Positions 1 to 5,316 of a stretch of 8,919 nt of DNA are shown piece after piece. Below the pieces are notes generated by a model, which worked only from the letters and a program-made list of their open reading frames with translations, made no database searches and was not told the DNA's origin. Numbering within the stretch: the stretch's first letter is position 1; each line of letters begins with the position of its first letter. This DNA is from Thermoflexales bacterium (GTDB lineage Bacteria; Chloroflexota; Anaerolineae; Fen-1058), in the NCBI GenBank assembly GCA_016931085.1, contig JAFGFO010000130.1, positions 1-8,919 on the forward strand, written 5' to 3'. The translations under genes were made by a program, and so were the position numbers.

Positions 1-32
1 AACTAGCACGATCGCGAAGATTTTCGCTTGCG

Positions 33-89
33 CGCAGAGCACGCAGAGAGCGCAGAGTTTTTAAAATTCTTCTCGGCGGCCTCGGCGGT
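33..89. repeat. Short tandem 9-base repeat tract upstream of mbfA
   Basis: CGCAGAG occurs three times at 33, 42 and 51, a spacing of exactly 9 bases. After an AT-rich linker (58-70), CTCGGCGG occurs twice at 72 and 81, also 9 bases apart. The tract is non-coding and contains no IS-like gene. It resembles the CGCAGAG / CTCGGCGGTG intergenic repeats that are dispersed in many environmental genomes. That resemblance is from memory and only one copy lies in this window. Confidence 0.5.
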
Positions 90-161
90 GAAAGAGTTTT
101 GGTTGCGGCAGGAGGCCGCGCTATGAATATCGAGACAACTTTTGCCGGGGCTGTAATAGTG

Positions 162-179
162 TGCCATTAAGGAATGGCA
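162..179. other. Small perfect hairpin before mbfA
   Basis: TGCCATT (162-168) and AATGGCA (173-179) are exact inverted repeats around AAGG. The hairpin ends 21 bases before the mbfA start and about 10 bases before the probable Shine-Dalgarno GAGG (190-193). It could be an operator half-site pair or an mRNA structure. It does not match an iron-box consensus I can name, and 7-bp stems also arise by chance. Confidence 0.3.
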
Positions 180-200
180 AGATGAAAACGAGGTTGGGCT

Positions 201-1073
201 ATGGAACTCGACGAACAATTGCGACAACGACTGATCACTTTTCAACGGAATGAAATTACAGAGCATCTCATCTACACCAGGTTGGCAAGCGCGCTTGGCC
301 CGTCGGAGAACCGGCAAATCCTGGAAAGGATCGCTGCCGACGAGCTGCGCCATTACAAGACCTGGCTCAACTATACGCACACAGAAATCAAGCCAGACAT
401 GCTCCATGTGTGGATGTACTATGTGATCAGCCGGCTCTTGGGACTTACGTTCGGGATCAAGTTGATGGAGCGCGGGGAAGAGGCCGCTCAAGTCAGTTAT
501 AAGCATCTAGGCCAGCACATAGAGGAAGTCGGGGCGATTATCCAAGATGAAAACGAACATGAGGAAGCCTTGATCGGCTTACTGGATGAGGAACGGCTGC
601 GCTATATCGGCTCGATCGTGTTAGGGTTGAACGATGCCCTGGTGGAATTGACGGGAGCGCTGGCAGGATTGACGCTGGCGCTGCAAGACACCCGGCTGAT
701 CGCGCTGAGCGGGACGATCACCGGCCTGGCGGCGGCGTTATCTATGGGGGCATCCGAATATCTTTCCACCAAGTCCGAGGAGACTAGCAAGGAGCCTCTC
801 AAGGCCTCTATCTACACGGGCGTGACGTACGTGGCGACGGTCCTGATCTTGATCTGGCCCTATTTGTTCCTGGACAACTTTTACGTTTGTTTGGGGTGGG
901 CGTTGACGGCGGCCGTGCTGATTATCGCATTGTTCAACACCTATATTTCGGTCGCCAAAGACGAGCCGTTCATGAAGCGCTTCCTGGAAATGGCCGGAGT
1001 GAGCCTGGGGGTGGCCGGCTTGAGTTTCCTGATCGGATACGTGGTTCGAATCGCCCTGGGAGTAGAAATCTGA
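201..1073 (+). CDS. mbfA: MbfA-like protein: ferritin-like domain fused to VIT1/CCC1 membrane transporter
   Basis: This 290-residue protein has two domains. Residues about 10-130 are a rubrerythrin/ferritin-like helical bundle with metal-ligand patterns: E18/E21, E48xxH51, E90-E94 and E117xxH120. Residues about 133-290 match the VIT1/CCC1 family of iron/manganese transporters. They begin with the conserved GLNDALVELTGALAG segment (compare GLVDGLVS in eukaryotic VIT1) and continue as hydrophobic helices to the C-terminus. Characterised proteins with this architecture (MbfA of rhizobia and Agrobacterium) export iron from the cytoplasm and protect against iron and peroxide stress; that role is transferred by family. 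The ATG at 201 has GAGG at 190-193, 7 bases upstream. The gene stands alone: leftward relics lie downstream and the next intact rightward gene is over 1 kb away. The metal (Fe or Mn) and transport direction are inferred. Confidence 0.88.
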   Translation: MELDEQLRQRLITFQRNEITEHLIYTRLASALGPSENRQILERIAADELRHYKTWLNYTHTEIKPDMLHVWMYYVISRLLGLTFGIKLMERGEEAAQVSYKHLGQHIEEVGAIIQDENEHEEALIGLLDEERLRYIGSIVLGLNDALVELTGALAGLTLALQDTRLIALSGTITGLAAALSMGASEYLSTKSEETSKEPLKASIYTGVTYVATVLILIWPYLFLDNFYVCLGWALTAAVLIIALFNTYISVAKDEPFMKRFLEMAGVSLGVAGLSFLIGYVVRIALGVEI

Positions 1074-1245
1074 ACTCCCGGCTAATATTTGCCTCGAGCG
1101 CCTGGCGAGCCGGTCTCAGGGCAGCCACGCCGGCAATATGCCCCCACTGGCTAGCCGGGCCACGTCGCCCCGGCGCACATCGCCCCAGGGCAGGCGAGCA
1201 AGCGCCGCTGCCCACCGTCTGGGGCGACGAGCCACAGATCAGCGC

Positions 1246-1642
1246 CTACGCTATGCTGGCCGGAAGCGGCAGCCCCTTTCGATATAGCCTCCGCATGACC
1301 GGCACGACGCCGCACTCGCACACTGGAAAAACCAGCCCCATCGACACACCGGCCAGCACCGCCAACGCGGGCTGGCGCGGCGTCCAGGCGACCTTGACGC
1401 CCGCGTTAGCTGGGCGGCATGATCCAGGGAATCGGCCTATATCTCCCACGCCTGAGACATCACCGCCGGCCAGCACCACCGCGGCTATACCCTGCTCTCC
1501 AAGCCACCACGGCGCCAGCACAGGCCATCAGCACTAACGCTCCCACGGCCCAGGGAAAACTCGAGCTGACCTGCTCGACTTTATCCAGATTGACCGCAAA
1601 GTCGATCATCACCCCGACGCCGTGGAAAAGGGGCCAGATCAC
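1246..1642 (-). pseudogene. Broken permease of the DUF318/ArsP type
   Basis: Read leftward, two overlapping frames carry pieces of a membrane permease. The upstream piece (1642 to 1460) has a hydrophobic segment, WAVGALVLMACAGAVVAW. The downstream piece (about 1350 to 1246) contains LVFPVCECGVVPVMRRLYRKG, the CxCxxVP signature followed by the basic loop typical of the DUF318/ArsP_1 permeases (PF03773), a family that includes organoarsenical exporters and uncharacterised two-half permeases. A stop follows shortly after this motif. The pairing of the two halves, the expected second CxC-containing half and most helices are absent. The segment between the pieces has a frame shift and little similarity to membrane protein. 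Intact members are usually 300 residues or longer. I am confident of the CECG motif; the exact limits and number of disruptions are uncertain. Confidence 0.6.
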
Positions 1643-1773
1643 CAGTGACTAAGCCCCAAACTCGCGTGACCCGACCGACAGGTCCATATCAGCTCGCTGT
1701 ACTGCTCCATGGACAGCTCGGGCGCATCCTCGATCGCCCCACCTTCTGGAATGCGCGCTTTCGTCTTGTTCAT
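1639..1773 (-). pseudogene. 5' remnant of an unidentified leftward gene
   Basis: An ATG at 1773 (reading leftward) is preceded at six bases by a full GGAGG Shine-Dalgarno (complement of 1780-1784). Upstream lie a consensus promoter and a large palindrome. The ORF begins MNKTKARIPEGGAIEDAPEL and stops after 44 residues, with no recognised domain. It runs directly into the permease remnant in another frame. The quality of the start signals suggests this was a real gene, perhaps the original first gene of the permease unit or the permease's own N-terminus before frameshift. It could also be a genuine small protein; nothing in the residues decides this. Confidence 0.35.
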
Positions 1774-1803
1774 ACAACACCTCCATTGTACACTGTTGTT
1801 GCT

Positions 1804-1826
1804 GGCGACTCGCTTTATCAGTCGCC
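1804..1826 (-). other. Hairpin in the 5' leader of the leftward transcript
   Basis: GGCGACT (1804-1810) and AGTCGCC (1820-1826) are exact inverted repeats separated by nine bases. In the leftward transcript this 7-bp stem lies about 20 bases upstream of the GGAGG of the 1773 start. No T-tract follows, so it is not a canonical terminator. It may be an mRNA structure or part of the operator region. Confidence 0.35.
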
Positions 1827-1830
1827 ATTC

Positions 1831-1874
1831 TATACAAGATATACTATTCAGAATAGTATATACAACCTTGTATA
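1831..1874. promoter_or_regulatory. Nested palindromic operator overlapping the leftward start site
   Basis: Bases 1839-1861 form a 23-base palindrome (11-bp perfect arms around A1850, core ACTATTC/GAATAGT). It is flanked by a second pair of exact arms, TATACAAG (1831-1838) and CTTGTATA (1867-1874). The inner dyad covers about +7 to +29 of the predicted leftward transcript, and the outer right arm abuts the -10 box. This is the position of a repressor operator. The cognate regulator is not in the window and I cannot assign the site to a family. Confidence 0.55.
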
Positions 1875-1902
1875 TTATACCATGTATATATACGCTTGTC
1901 AA
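1874..1902 (-). promoter_or_regulatory. Consensus sigma-70-type promoter, leftward
   Basis: On the minus strand TTGACA (1902-1897) is followed by a 17-base spacer and TATAAT (1879-1874). Both hexamers and the spacer are a perfect match to consensus. The predicted start is near 1867, immediately next to the nested palindrome, and the first start codon with a Shine-Dalgarno is at 1773. It now drives only the remnants at 1773-1246. Confidence 0.75.
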
Positions 1903-1927
1903 GTCCCAAAAAACTGCGGCACAGGAT

Positions 1928-1956
1928 TTGAGGGTGCAGGAAAAATGTGGTAAGAT
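1928..1956 (+). promoter_or_regulatory. Probable rightward promoter for the regulator relic and ICMT-MBL gene
   Basis: TTGAGG (1928-1933), a 17-base spacer and TAAGAT (1951-1956) match the sigma-70 consensus at four of six bases in each box. The predicted start lies within a few bases of the GTG at 1966, so the original message would be leaderless or nearly so. Today the promoter would transcribe into the gene at 2145. It is divergent from the leftward promoter at 1902-1874. Confidence 0.4.
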
Positions 1957-1965
1957 TAGATTGCT

Positions 1966-2136
1966 GTGATTACATCATCATTACTGACCACCAAGCTCTA
2001 TATCCCGCCGTCGCGCCCCAAGCCGGTGGAACGTCCACGGCTGATTGAGCGGCTGGACGAGGAGCCGCGCCTGGGCCGCTGGATGACGCTCGCCAGCCAG
2101 GCAGTGGAAGGCATGGCACACAAATTGCTGGATTGA
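1966..2136 (+). pseudogene. N-terminal relic of a MalT/LuxR-family STAND regulator
   Basis: A GTG-initiated 56-codon frame reads (M)ITSSLLTTKLYIPPSRPKP, then VERPRLIERLDE and LGRWMTL. This is the characteristic opening of large MalT-like LuxR regulators (LLTTKLYIPPxRPxxVxRPRLIERL), in which a Walker A motif (AGFGKTT) follows within about 15 residues. Here the frame departs after MTLAS and ends as QAVEGMAHKLLD with no P-loop, ATPase, TPR or HTH domain. Intact members are usually 800-1000 residues. The relic is therefore a truncated gene joined to foreign sequence. Its stop codon sits only 8 bases before the GTG of the next gene, so it may now act as a translated leader. Confidence 0.7.
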
Positions 2137-2144
2137 GGGGAAGA

Positions 2145-3278
2145 GTGTCTAAGAAAATGACCGTCTGGGGAATAGGCCCCAGGTTCACGCTTTTCTCGAC
2201 CGTGTATTTTACCCTGGCGCTCGTCATCCATTACGTTTGGTATCCGCGCTTTGTCATCCCAGGCATTCCTTACACTGCCTTGGTCGTCGTCGGTCTGATT
2301 CTAATCGCTACCGGCGTCCCGATATGGATCACGGCCGCCAGAATAGTGGATAGGGGATTTGAGGAAGGCATACTGCTCACGCAAGGCGTTTATGCACTCT
2401 GTCGTCACCCCCTGTATGGAAACACCATTTTCTTTACCATCCCCGGCATTTTGTTGTTTTTCCGGTCCTGGCTGTTGCTCACCGTGCCACTGTTCATGTA
2501 CGTCGTGTTCAAACTCCTCATCAGAGAAGAAGAAGACTATTTGCGGCAAAAGTTTGGAGCAGCGTACCTGGCGTATGAGCAAAAAGTCAATGCCGTCTTG
2601 CCCCAAATATGGAAGCTGTACAGCAGTCTCTGGTATCCAGCGCCGACTGGACAGGTGACCGAGAATGTGTATGCCGTCAAGGACAGAGACGTCAACATGT
2701 TCATCTACACCGACGGCGAGCATACCCTCGCGATTGATGCCGCCTACCCAGGAGATGCACTGCGAGAGGAATTGAAGCGGCTCCCTATAGACCTCGCATC
2801 GGTGACGCATCTGTTTCTGACGCACACCGACATGGACCACATCGGCGGCCTGGCTTTGTTTCCCAATGCACACATCCACCTCTCCAGGGCAGAGGAGCAG
2901 ATGATCGACGGCACCACAGCCAGGTTTTTGGGAGTCTACCGGAACCGGAAAATAAACCGGGCGTACACCTTGCTGGACGACGGCGATGTCGTCGACGTGG
3001 GTCCTATCCGGGTTCAGGCCATCGCCACCCCGGGGCACACGCCCGGCTCGATGTCCTTCCTGGTGGACGACAGCGTCCTGTTCACCGGTGATACCCTCAA
3101 CTTGCAAAACGGCCAGGTTCATACCTTTTATCACCTGTTCAACATGGACACATCCACGCAGAAGAAAACGATCAAAAAGTTGGCTGAACTGGAAAATGTC
3201 ATGGTGTGTACGGCACATACAGGAACGACCCAGAATTACGCTCGCGCCATACAGCCTTGGCATGAAGACAAGCATTAA
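2145..3278 (+). CDS. ICMT/PEMT-like methyltransferase domain fused to an MBL-fold hydrolase
   Basis: This predicted 377-residue protein has two domains. Residues about 10-175 are membrane-embedded, with several hydrophobic helices and then CRHPLYGN (R87-H88-P89-L90-Y91), paired acidic residues in LIREEEDYL, and FGAAYLAYEQKV. These match the SAM-binding signature of isoprenylcysteine carboxyl methyltransferase / phospholipid methyltransferase proteins (RHPxYxG...EExxLxxxFGxxYxxY). Residues about 190-377 are a metallo-beta-lactamase-fold domain: LTHTDMDHIGG (227-232), ATPGHTPGS (H298), FTGDTL (D316) and TAHTG (H358). The first metal motif reads HxDxDH instead of HxHxDH, with Asp at the usual second His. 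The hydrolase domain should be cytoplasmic, next to the methyltransferase site; substrates are unknown. I chose GTG 2145 because AGGGG (2136-2140) lies 4 bases upstream. TTG 2133 and ATG 2157 are alternatives and do not affect the domains. Confidence 0.8.
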   Translation: MSKKMTVWGIGPRFTLFSTVYFTLALVIHYVWYPRFVIPGIPYTALVVVGLILIATGVPIWITAARIVDRGFEEGILLTQGVYALCRHPLYGNTIFFTIPGILLFFRSWLLLTVPLFMYVVFKLLIREEEDYLRQKFGAAYLAYEQKVNAVLPQIWKLYSSLWYPAPTGQVTENVYAVKDRDVNMFIYTDGEHTLAIDAAYPGDALREELKRLPIDLASVTHLFLTHTDMDHIGGLALFPNAHIHLSRAEEQMIDGTTARFLGVYRNRKINRAYTLLDDGDVVDVGPIRVQAIATPGHTPGSMSFLVDDSVLFTGDTLNLQNGQVHTFYHLFNMDTSTQKKTIKKLAELENVMVCTAHTGTTQNYARAIQPWHEDKH

Positions 3279-3329
3279 AAGTTTACCATTTCTCTCGGGA
3301 AACGAGGCTGAACATTTCGAGAGTTGACC

Positions 3330-3752
3330 ATGATTATTGCGGTTATTGACGGCATGGGCGGCGGCATTGGCGCGCAAATTGTGACCCAATTGCGCCAAGA
3401 GCTGCCCTTAGAAATCGAGATCATCGCTTTGGGCGCGAACGCCGTTGCCACTGACAAGATGATGCAAGCGCGCGCCAGCCGCGGCGCCAGCGGCGAAAAT
3501 GCCATACGCATATCGGTGAACCTGGCCGATTTCATCTTGGCCCCCATCGGTGTGGTCATTCCCAACTCGATGATGGGCGAGATCACCCCGGCCATGGCTG
3601 AAGCGGTGGCCGGCGCGCGCGGCCGCAAGCTGCTACTGCCGATCAACCAGCCCCACTTTGAGATCGTGGGCATCGAGCGCAAGGCGCTGACCAAGCAAAT
3701 CAGCGCCGCGATTGCCGCCATCCGGCAGGCGATGGATAAATCGGGCGGTTGA
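3330..3752 (+). CDS. DUF3842 family protein
   Basis: This 140-residue soluble protein begins MIIAVIDGMGGGIGAQIV, a beta strand followed by a glycine-rich loop resembling a Rossmann-type nucleotide-binding start. The rest fits DUF3842: LGANAVATDKMMQARASRGASGENAI in the middle, then VVIPNSMMGEITPAMAEAV and LLPINQPHFEIVG. The biochemical role of the family is unknown. It occurs mainly in anaerobes and, as I recall, often next to small CooT-like proteins, as it does here. ATG 3330 is chosen because the homologous N-terminus starts at this Met; TTG 3324 is in frame but would add only two residues. The Shine-Dalgarno is weak. It ends inside the -35 box of the promoter for the CooT-family gene, so that gene can be transcribed independently. 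Confidence 0.85.
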   Translation: MIIAVIDGMGGGIGAQIVTQLRQELPLEIEIIALGANAVATDKMMQARASRGASGENAIRISVNLADFILAPIGVVIPNSMMGEITPAMAEAVAGARGRKLLLPINQPHFEIVGIERKALTKQISAAIAAIRQAMDKSGG

Positions 3753-3777
3753 CACTTTGGCCGTCGCATGGTATAGT
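3749..3777 (+). promoter_or_regulatory. Near-consensus sigma-70 promoter for the CooT-family gene
   Basis: TTGACA (3749-3754) is perfect, the spacer is 17 bases, and TATAGT (3772-3777) differs from the consensus -10 at one base. The predicted start is near 3784, at the foot of the first leader hairpin. The -35 overlaps the stop codon of the DUF3842 gene. Confidence 0.72.
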
Positions 3778-3783
3778 AAAGCA

Positions 3784-3860
3784 GCCGGCATGAAGCCGGC
3801 CAAGCGTGAGCAATGAAAGCCGCCATCTGCCGACCTGAAGGTCGGGCGATGGCGTTTTTT
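3784..3860 (+). ncRNA. Structured leader: candidate attenuator, riboswitch or small RNA
   Basis: The predicted transcript starts with a perfect hairpin, GCCGGC-ATGAA-GCCGGC (3784-3800). An unpaired stretch (3801-3820) contains a second ATGAA-AGCC copy (3813-3820) of the loop and 3' arm. The leader ends with a long terminator hairpin (3821-3860). Total length is about 77 nt before the coding region. A consensus promoter feeding a terminator placed upstream of a start codon is the usual arrangement of regulated attenuation. I do not recognise a known riboswitch consensus. A discrete terminated small RNA is the alternative. Confidence 0.45.
3821..3860 (+). terminator. Intrinsic terminator in the CooT-family leader
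   Basis: CGCCATC (3821-3827) pairs exactly with GATGGCG (3848-3854). Inside it, with one bulged base on each side, GCC and GACC (3829-3835) pair with GGTC and GG.C (3840-3847) around a TGAA tetraloop (3836-3839), giving about 14 base pairs. Six T follow (3855-3860). It lies 14 bases before the ATG at 3875, after the promoter, so it can only limit transcription into that gene. Confidence 0.75.
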
Positions 3861-3874
3861 GTGGGAGGCGCCGG

Positions 3875-4078
3875 ATGTGCGAAGCCATTGTCTATCTCCG
3901 CGAGGGCGAGCAGGAACACGAGCTGATGCGAGACGTCGTGCTGGTCAAGCCAGAGGGTGAGGTGTATCTGCTGGCAAGCCTGATGGGCGAGCAAAAGCTG
4001 GTGCGGGCGCGCATTGACAAGATCGACTTTATCAAGCACACCGTCCATTTGACGCGAGTACCAGGGCCAAACAGTTGA
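3875..4078 (+). CDS. CooT family nickel-binding protein
   Basis: This 67-residue protein starts MCEAIVYL and continues with DVVLVKPEGEVYLLASLMGEQKLVRARIDKIDFIKHTVHL. That is the pattern of the CooT / small RNA-binding-like family (Met-Cys-Glu-Ala N-terminus, EGxxVxLxxLxGExKxVxGxIxxIDFxxHxIxL). In Rhodospirillum CooT, a dimer binds one Ni(II) through Cys2 and assists nickel supply to CO dehydrogenase. Cys2 is present here. ATG 3875 follows GGGAGG (3863-3868). No CODH gene is in the window, so the partner enzyme is unknown; neighbouring DUF3842 and FmdE-family genes support a role in metallocofactor supply. Expression probably depends on read-through of the upstream terminator. Confidence 0.85.
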   Translation: MCEAIVYLREGEQEHELMRDVVLVKPEGEVYLLASLMGEQKLVRARIDKIDFIKHTVHLTRVPGPNS

Positions 4079-4114
4079 CCGCGCGCCGCTACAACTGAAT
4101 ACAAGACGCAAGGG

Positions 4115-4146
4115 GCCATGAAGGCCGTGACTTCGTGGCTTTTTTT
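4115..4146 (+). terminator. Intrinsic terminator after the CooT-family gene
   Basis: GCCATGAAG (4115-4123) pairs with CTTCGTGGC (4131-4139), a 9-bp stem with one T-G wobble and a 7-base loop, followed by seven T (4140-4146). It ends the CooT-family transcript 37 bases after its stop. It also lies 110 bases before the FmdE-family gene, so if that gene is reached by read-through the hairpin would also act in its leader. An alternative fold, GGCC-ATGAA-GGCC, shares the ATGAA loop with the leader hairpin at 3784. Confidence 0.7.
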
Positions 4147-4255
4147 ATGTGAGAGCCAAAAGACGGCACGTCCGCCCGGCTTGCCAGGAGCTTGAAAATG
4201 TGAACGGGGCCCGGAAAACGAGGCGTCCTGAAAATAGAAAGGAGAACGATAAACC

Positions 4256-4813
4256 ATGGATGAAATTCCTGCTTCGTTGGCGCAGGTCATTGCCTTTCAC
4301 GGCCACTATTGCCCCGGCGTGACCATTGGCTACCGCGCCGCGCTGATCGCATTGCGCGAACTGGGCGTGGAGCGCGCCCAAGACGAAGAACTCGTCGCCA
4401 TCTGCGAGAACGACGCCTGCGGCGTGGACGCGGTACAGGCGCTCACCGGCTGCACGCTGGGCAAGGGCAATCTGATTTTGCGCGACTGGGGCAAGCAGGT
4501 ATTCACCTTTGGCCGCCGCCACGACGGCAAGATGCTGCGCATCGCGCTGCGTTATGGCCTCGCGCCCGAAACGCCCGACCAGACGCCGGAGCAGAGACGC
4601 CAGGCGATGTTCGAGCGTCTCCAGAATGGTGCCGACGAAGAGCTGTACGACATCCGCTGGGTCGAGTCGCCGCTGCCGGAGAAGGCGCGCACGTTCAAAA
4701 GTGTGCGCTGCGCCCAGTGCGGCGAGGGTGTGATGGAAGCGCGCGCGCATTTGCGCGACGGCCAGCCCGTTTGTCCCGAATGTTATGGCGAGGTCTATAC
4801 ACGCAGGGACTGA
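4256..4813 (+). CDS. FmdE family protein with C-terminal zinc ribbon
   Basis: This 185-residue protein opens with the FmdE core: VIAFHGHYCPGVTIGYRAAL (H15, H17, C19), then CENDACGVDAVQALTGCTLGKGN (C50, C55, C66), the conserved Cys/His set of the family, which crystal structures show binding metal. The C-terminal part has CAQC (152-155) and CPEC (173-176), a four-Cys zinc ribbon found in many FmdE proteins. The name comes from an extra protein associated with formylmethanofuran dehydrogenase. In bacteria the function is unproven, and members often sit beside FecCD-type ABC transporters, as here. ATG 4256 has AAAGGAG (4238-4244). The next gene starts 44 bases after its stop. A role as metal-binding chaperone or sensor for a Mo, W, Ni or Fe system is inferred. 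Confidence 0.88.
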   Translation: MDEIPASLAQVIAFHGHYCPGVTIGYRAALIALRELGVERAQDEELVAICENDACGVDAVQALTGCTLGKGNLILRDWGKQVFTFGRRHDGKMLRIALRYGLAPETPDQTPEQRRQAMFERLQNGADEELYDIRWVESPLPEKARTFKSVRCAQCGEGVMEARAHLRDGQPVCPECYGEVYTRRD

Positions 4814-4857
4814 AAGGCCCGAAAATGACCATCGCGTCAAGCCACCCAGGAGTGATC

Positions 4858-5316
4858 ATGGAACTGACACCCATTGGCGTCATTCACAGCCCTTACCAGG
4901 AACGCGGAGACGCGCCCCGCCAGGGCAGATTATCCGAAAACGAAATCGCGCTGGAAATTTTCCCCCAATTTGCCGATGGGCTTCAAGATATCGGCAGGGT
5001 TTCTCACTTGATCGTGCTGTACTGGGGCGACCGGGCGAAGCGGGACGTCCTGCAATCACGAACGCCGTTCAGTGACATTCCCGTTGGCGTGTTTGCCAGC
5101 CGCTCACCCAATCGCCCCAACCCGATTGCCTTTTGCGTGGTGGAGCTGCTGCGCCGGGAAGGAAACCGGCTCATCGTGCGCGGGGTGGATGCGCTGGATG
5201 GCAGCCCGCTGCTGGACATCAAATCCTATGCGGCAGCGCTGGACGCTATCCCACATGCCGCCAGCACCCAGGCGCCAGCCGGCGGCGCGGAGGAGGAGGA
5301 AACGTCCCATGGCTGA
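4858..5316 (+). CDS. trmO: TrmO/TsaA-type SAM-dependent methyltransferase (short form)
   Basis: This 152-residue protein begins MELTPIGVIHSPY. In its centre it carries VGVFASRSPNRPNPIAFCVVELLRREGN and GVDALDGSPLLDIKSY, the hallmark blocks of the TrmO/TsaA (UPF0066, YaeB) beta-barrel methyltransferases. E. coli TrmO N6-methylates t6A at position 37 of tRNA-Thr and is about 235 residues long. This one has only the barrel domain, like archaeal short members, plus a loose Ala/Glu-rich tail. ATG 4858 has AGGAG (4848-4852) five bases upstream; ATG 4825 is in frame but lacks a good site. The final Glu codons (5290-5301) also form the GGAGGAGG ribosome site of the next gene, and the two genes overlap by 8 bases. 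Because it is embedded in a transporter operon, a substrate other than tRNA is possible. Confidence 0.85.
   Translation: MELTPIGVIHSPYQERGDAPRQGRLSENEIALEIFPQFADGLQDIGRVSHLIVLYWGDRAKRDVLQSRTPFSDIPVGVFASRSPNRPNPIAFCVVELLRREGNRLIVRGVDALDGSPLLDIKSYAAALDAIPHAASTQAPAGGAEEEETSHG

Noticed and set aside
1043..1052. GGTTCGAATC, a tRNA T-arm-like sequence
   Set aside because: It lies inside mbfA coding sequence (VRIAL) and no acceptor or anticodon arms can be formed around it.
887..1537. Plus-strand open frame (216 codons) across the end of mbfA and the relic region
   Set aside because: Pro/Arg/His-rich composition, no domain, and it overlaps a clear gene and an antisense permease motif.
3292..3323. 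CTCTCG/CGAGAG inverted repeat between the ICMT-MBL and DUF3842 genes
   Set aside because: Only six base pairs with a 20-base loop and no T-tract; not better than chance.
2301..3398. Long minus-strand open frame (365 codons)
   Set aside because: It is antisense to the ICMT-MBL gene, has no recognisable domain, and its existence follows from the codon bias of the true gene.
4309..4857. Upstream extension of the TrmO-like frame
   Set aside because: It overlaps the FmdE-family gene in another frame with Arg-rich nonsense; the true start at 4858 has a good ribosome site and family N-terminus.
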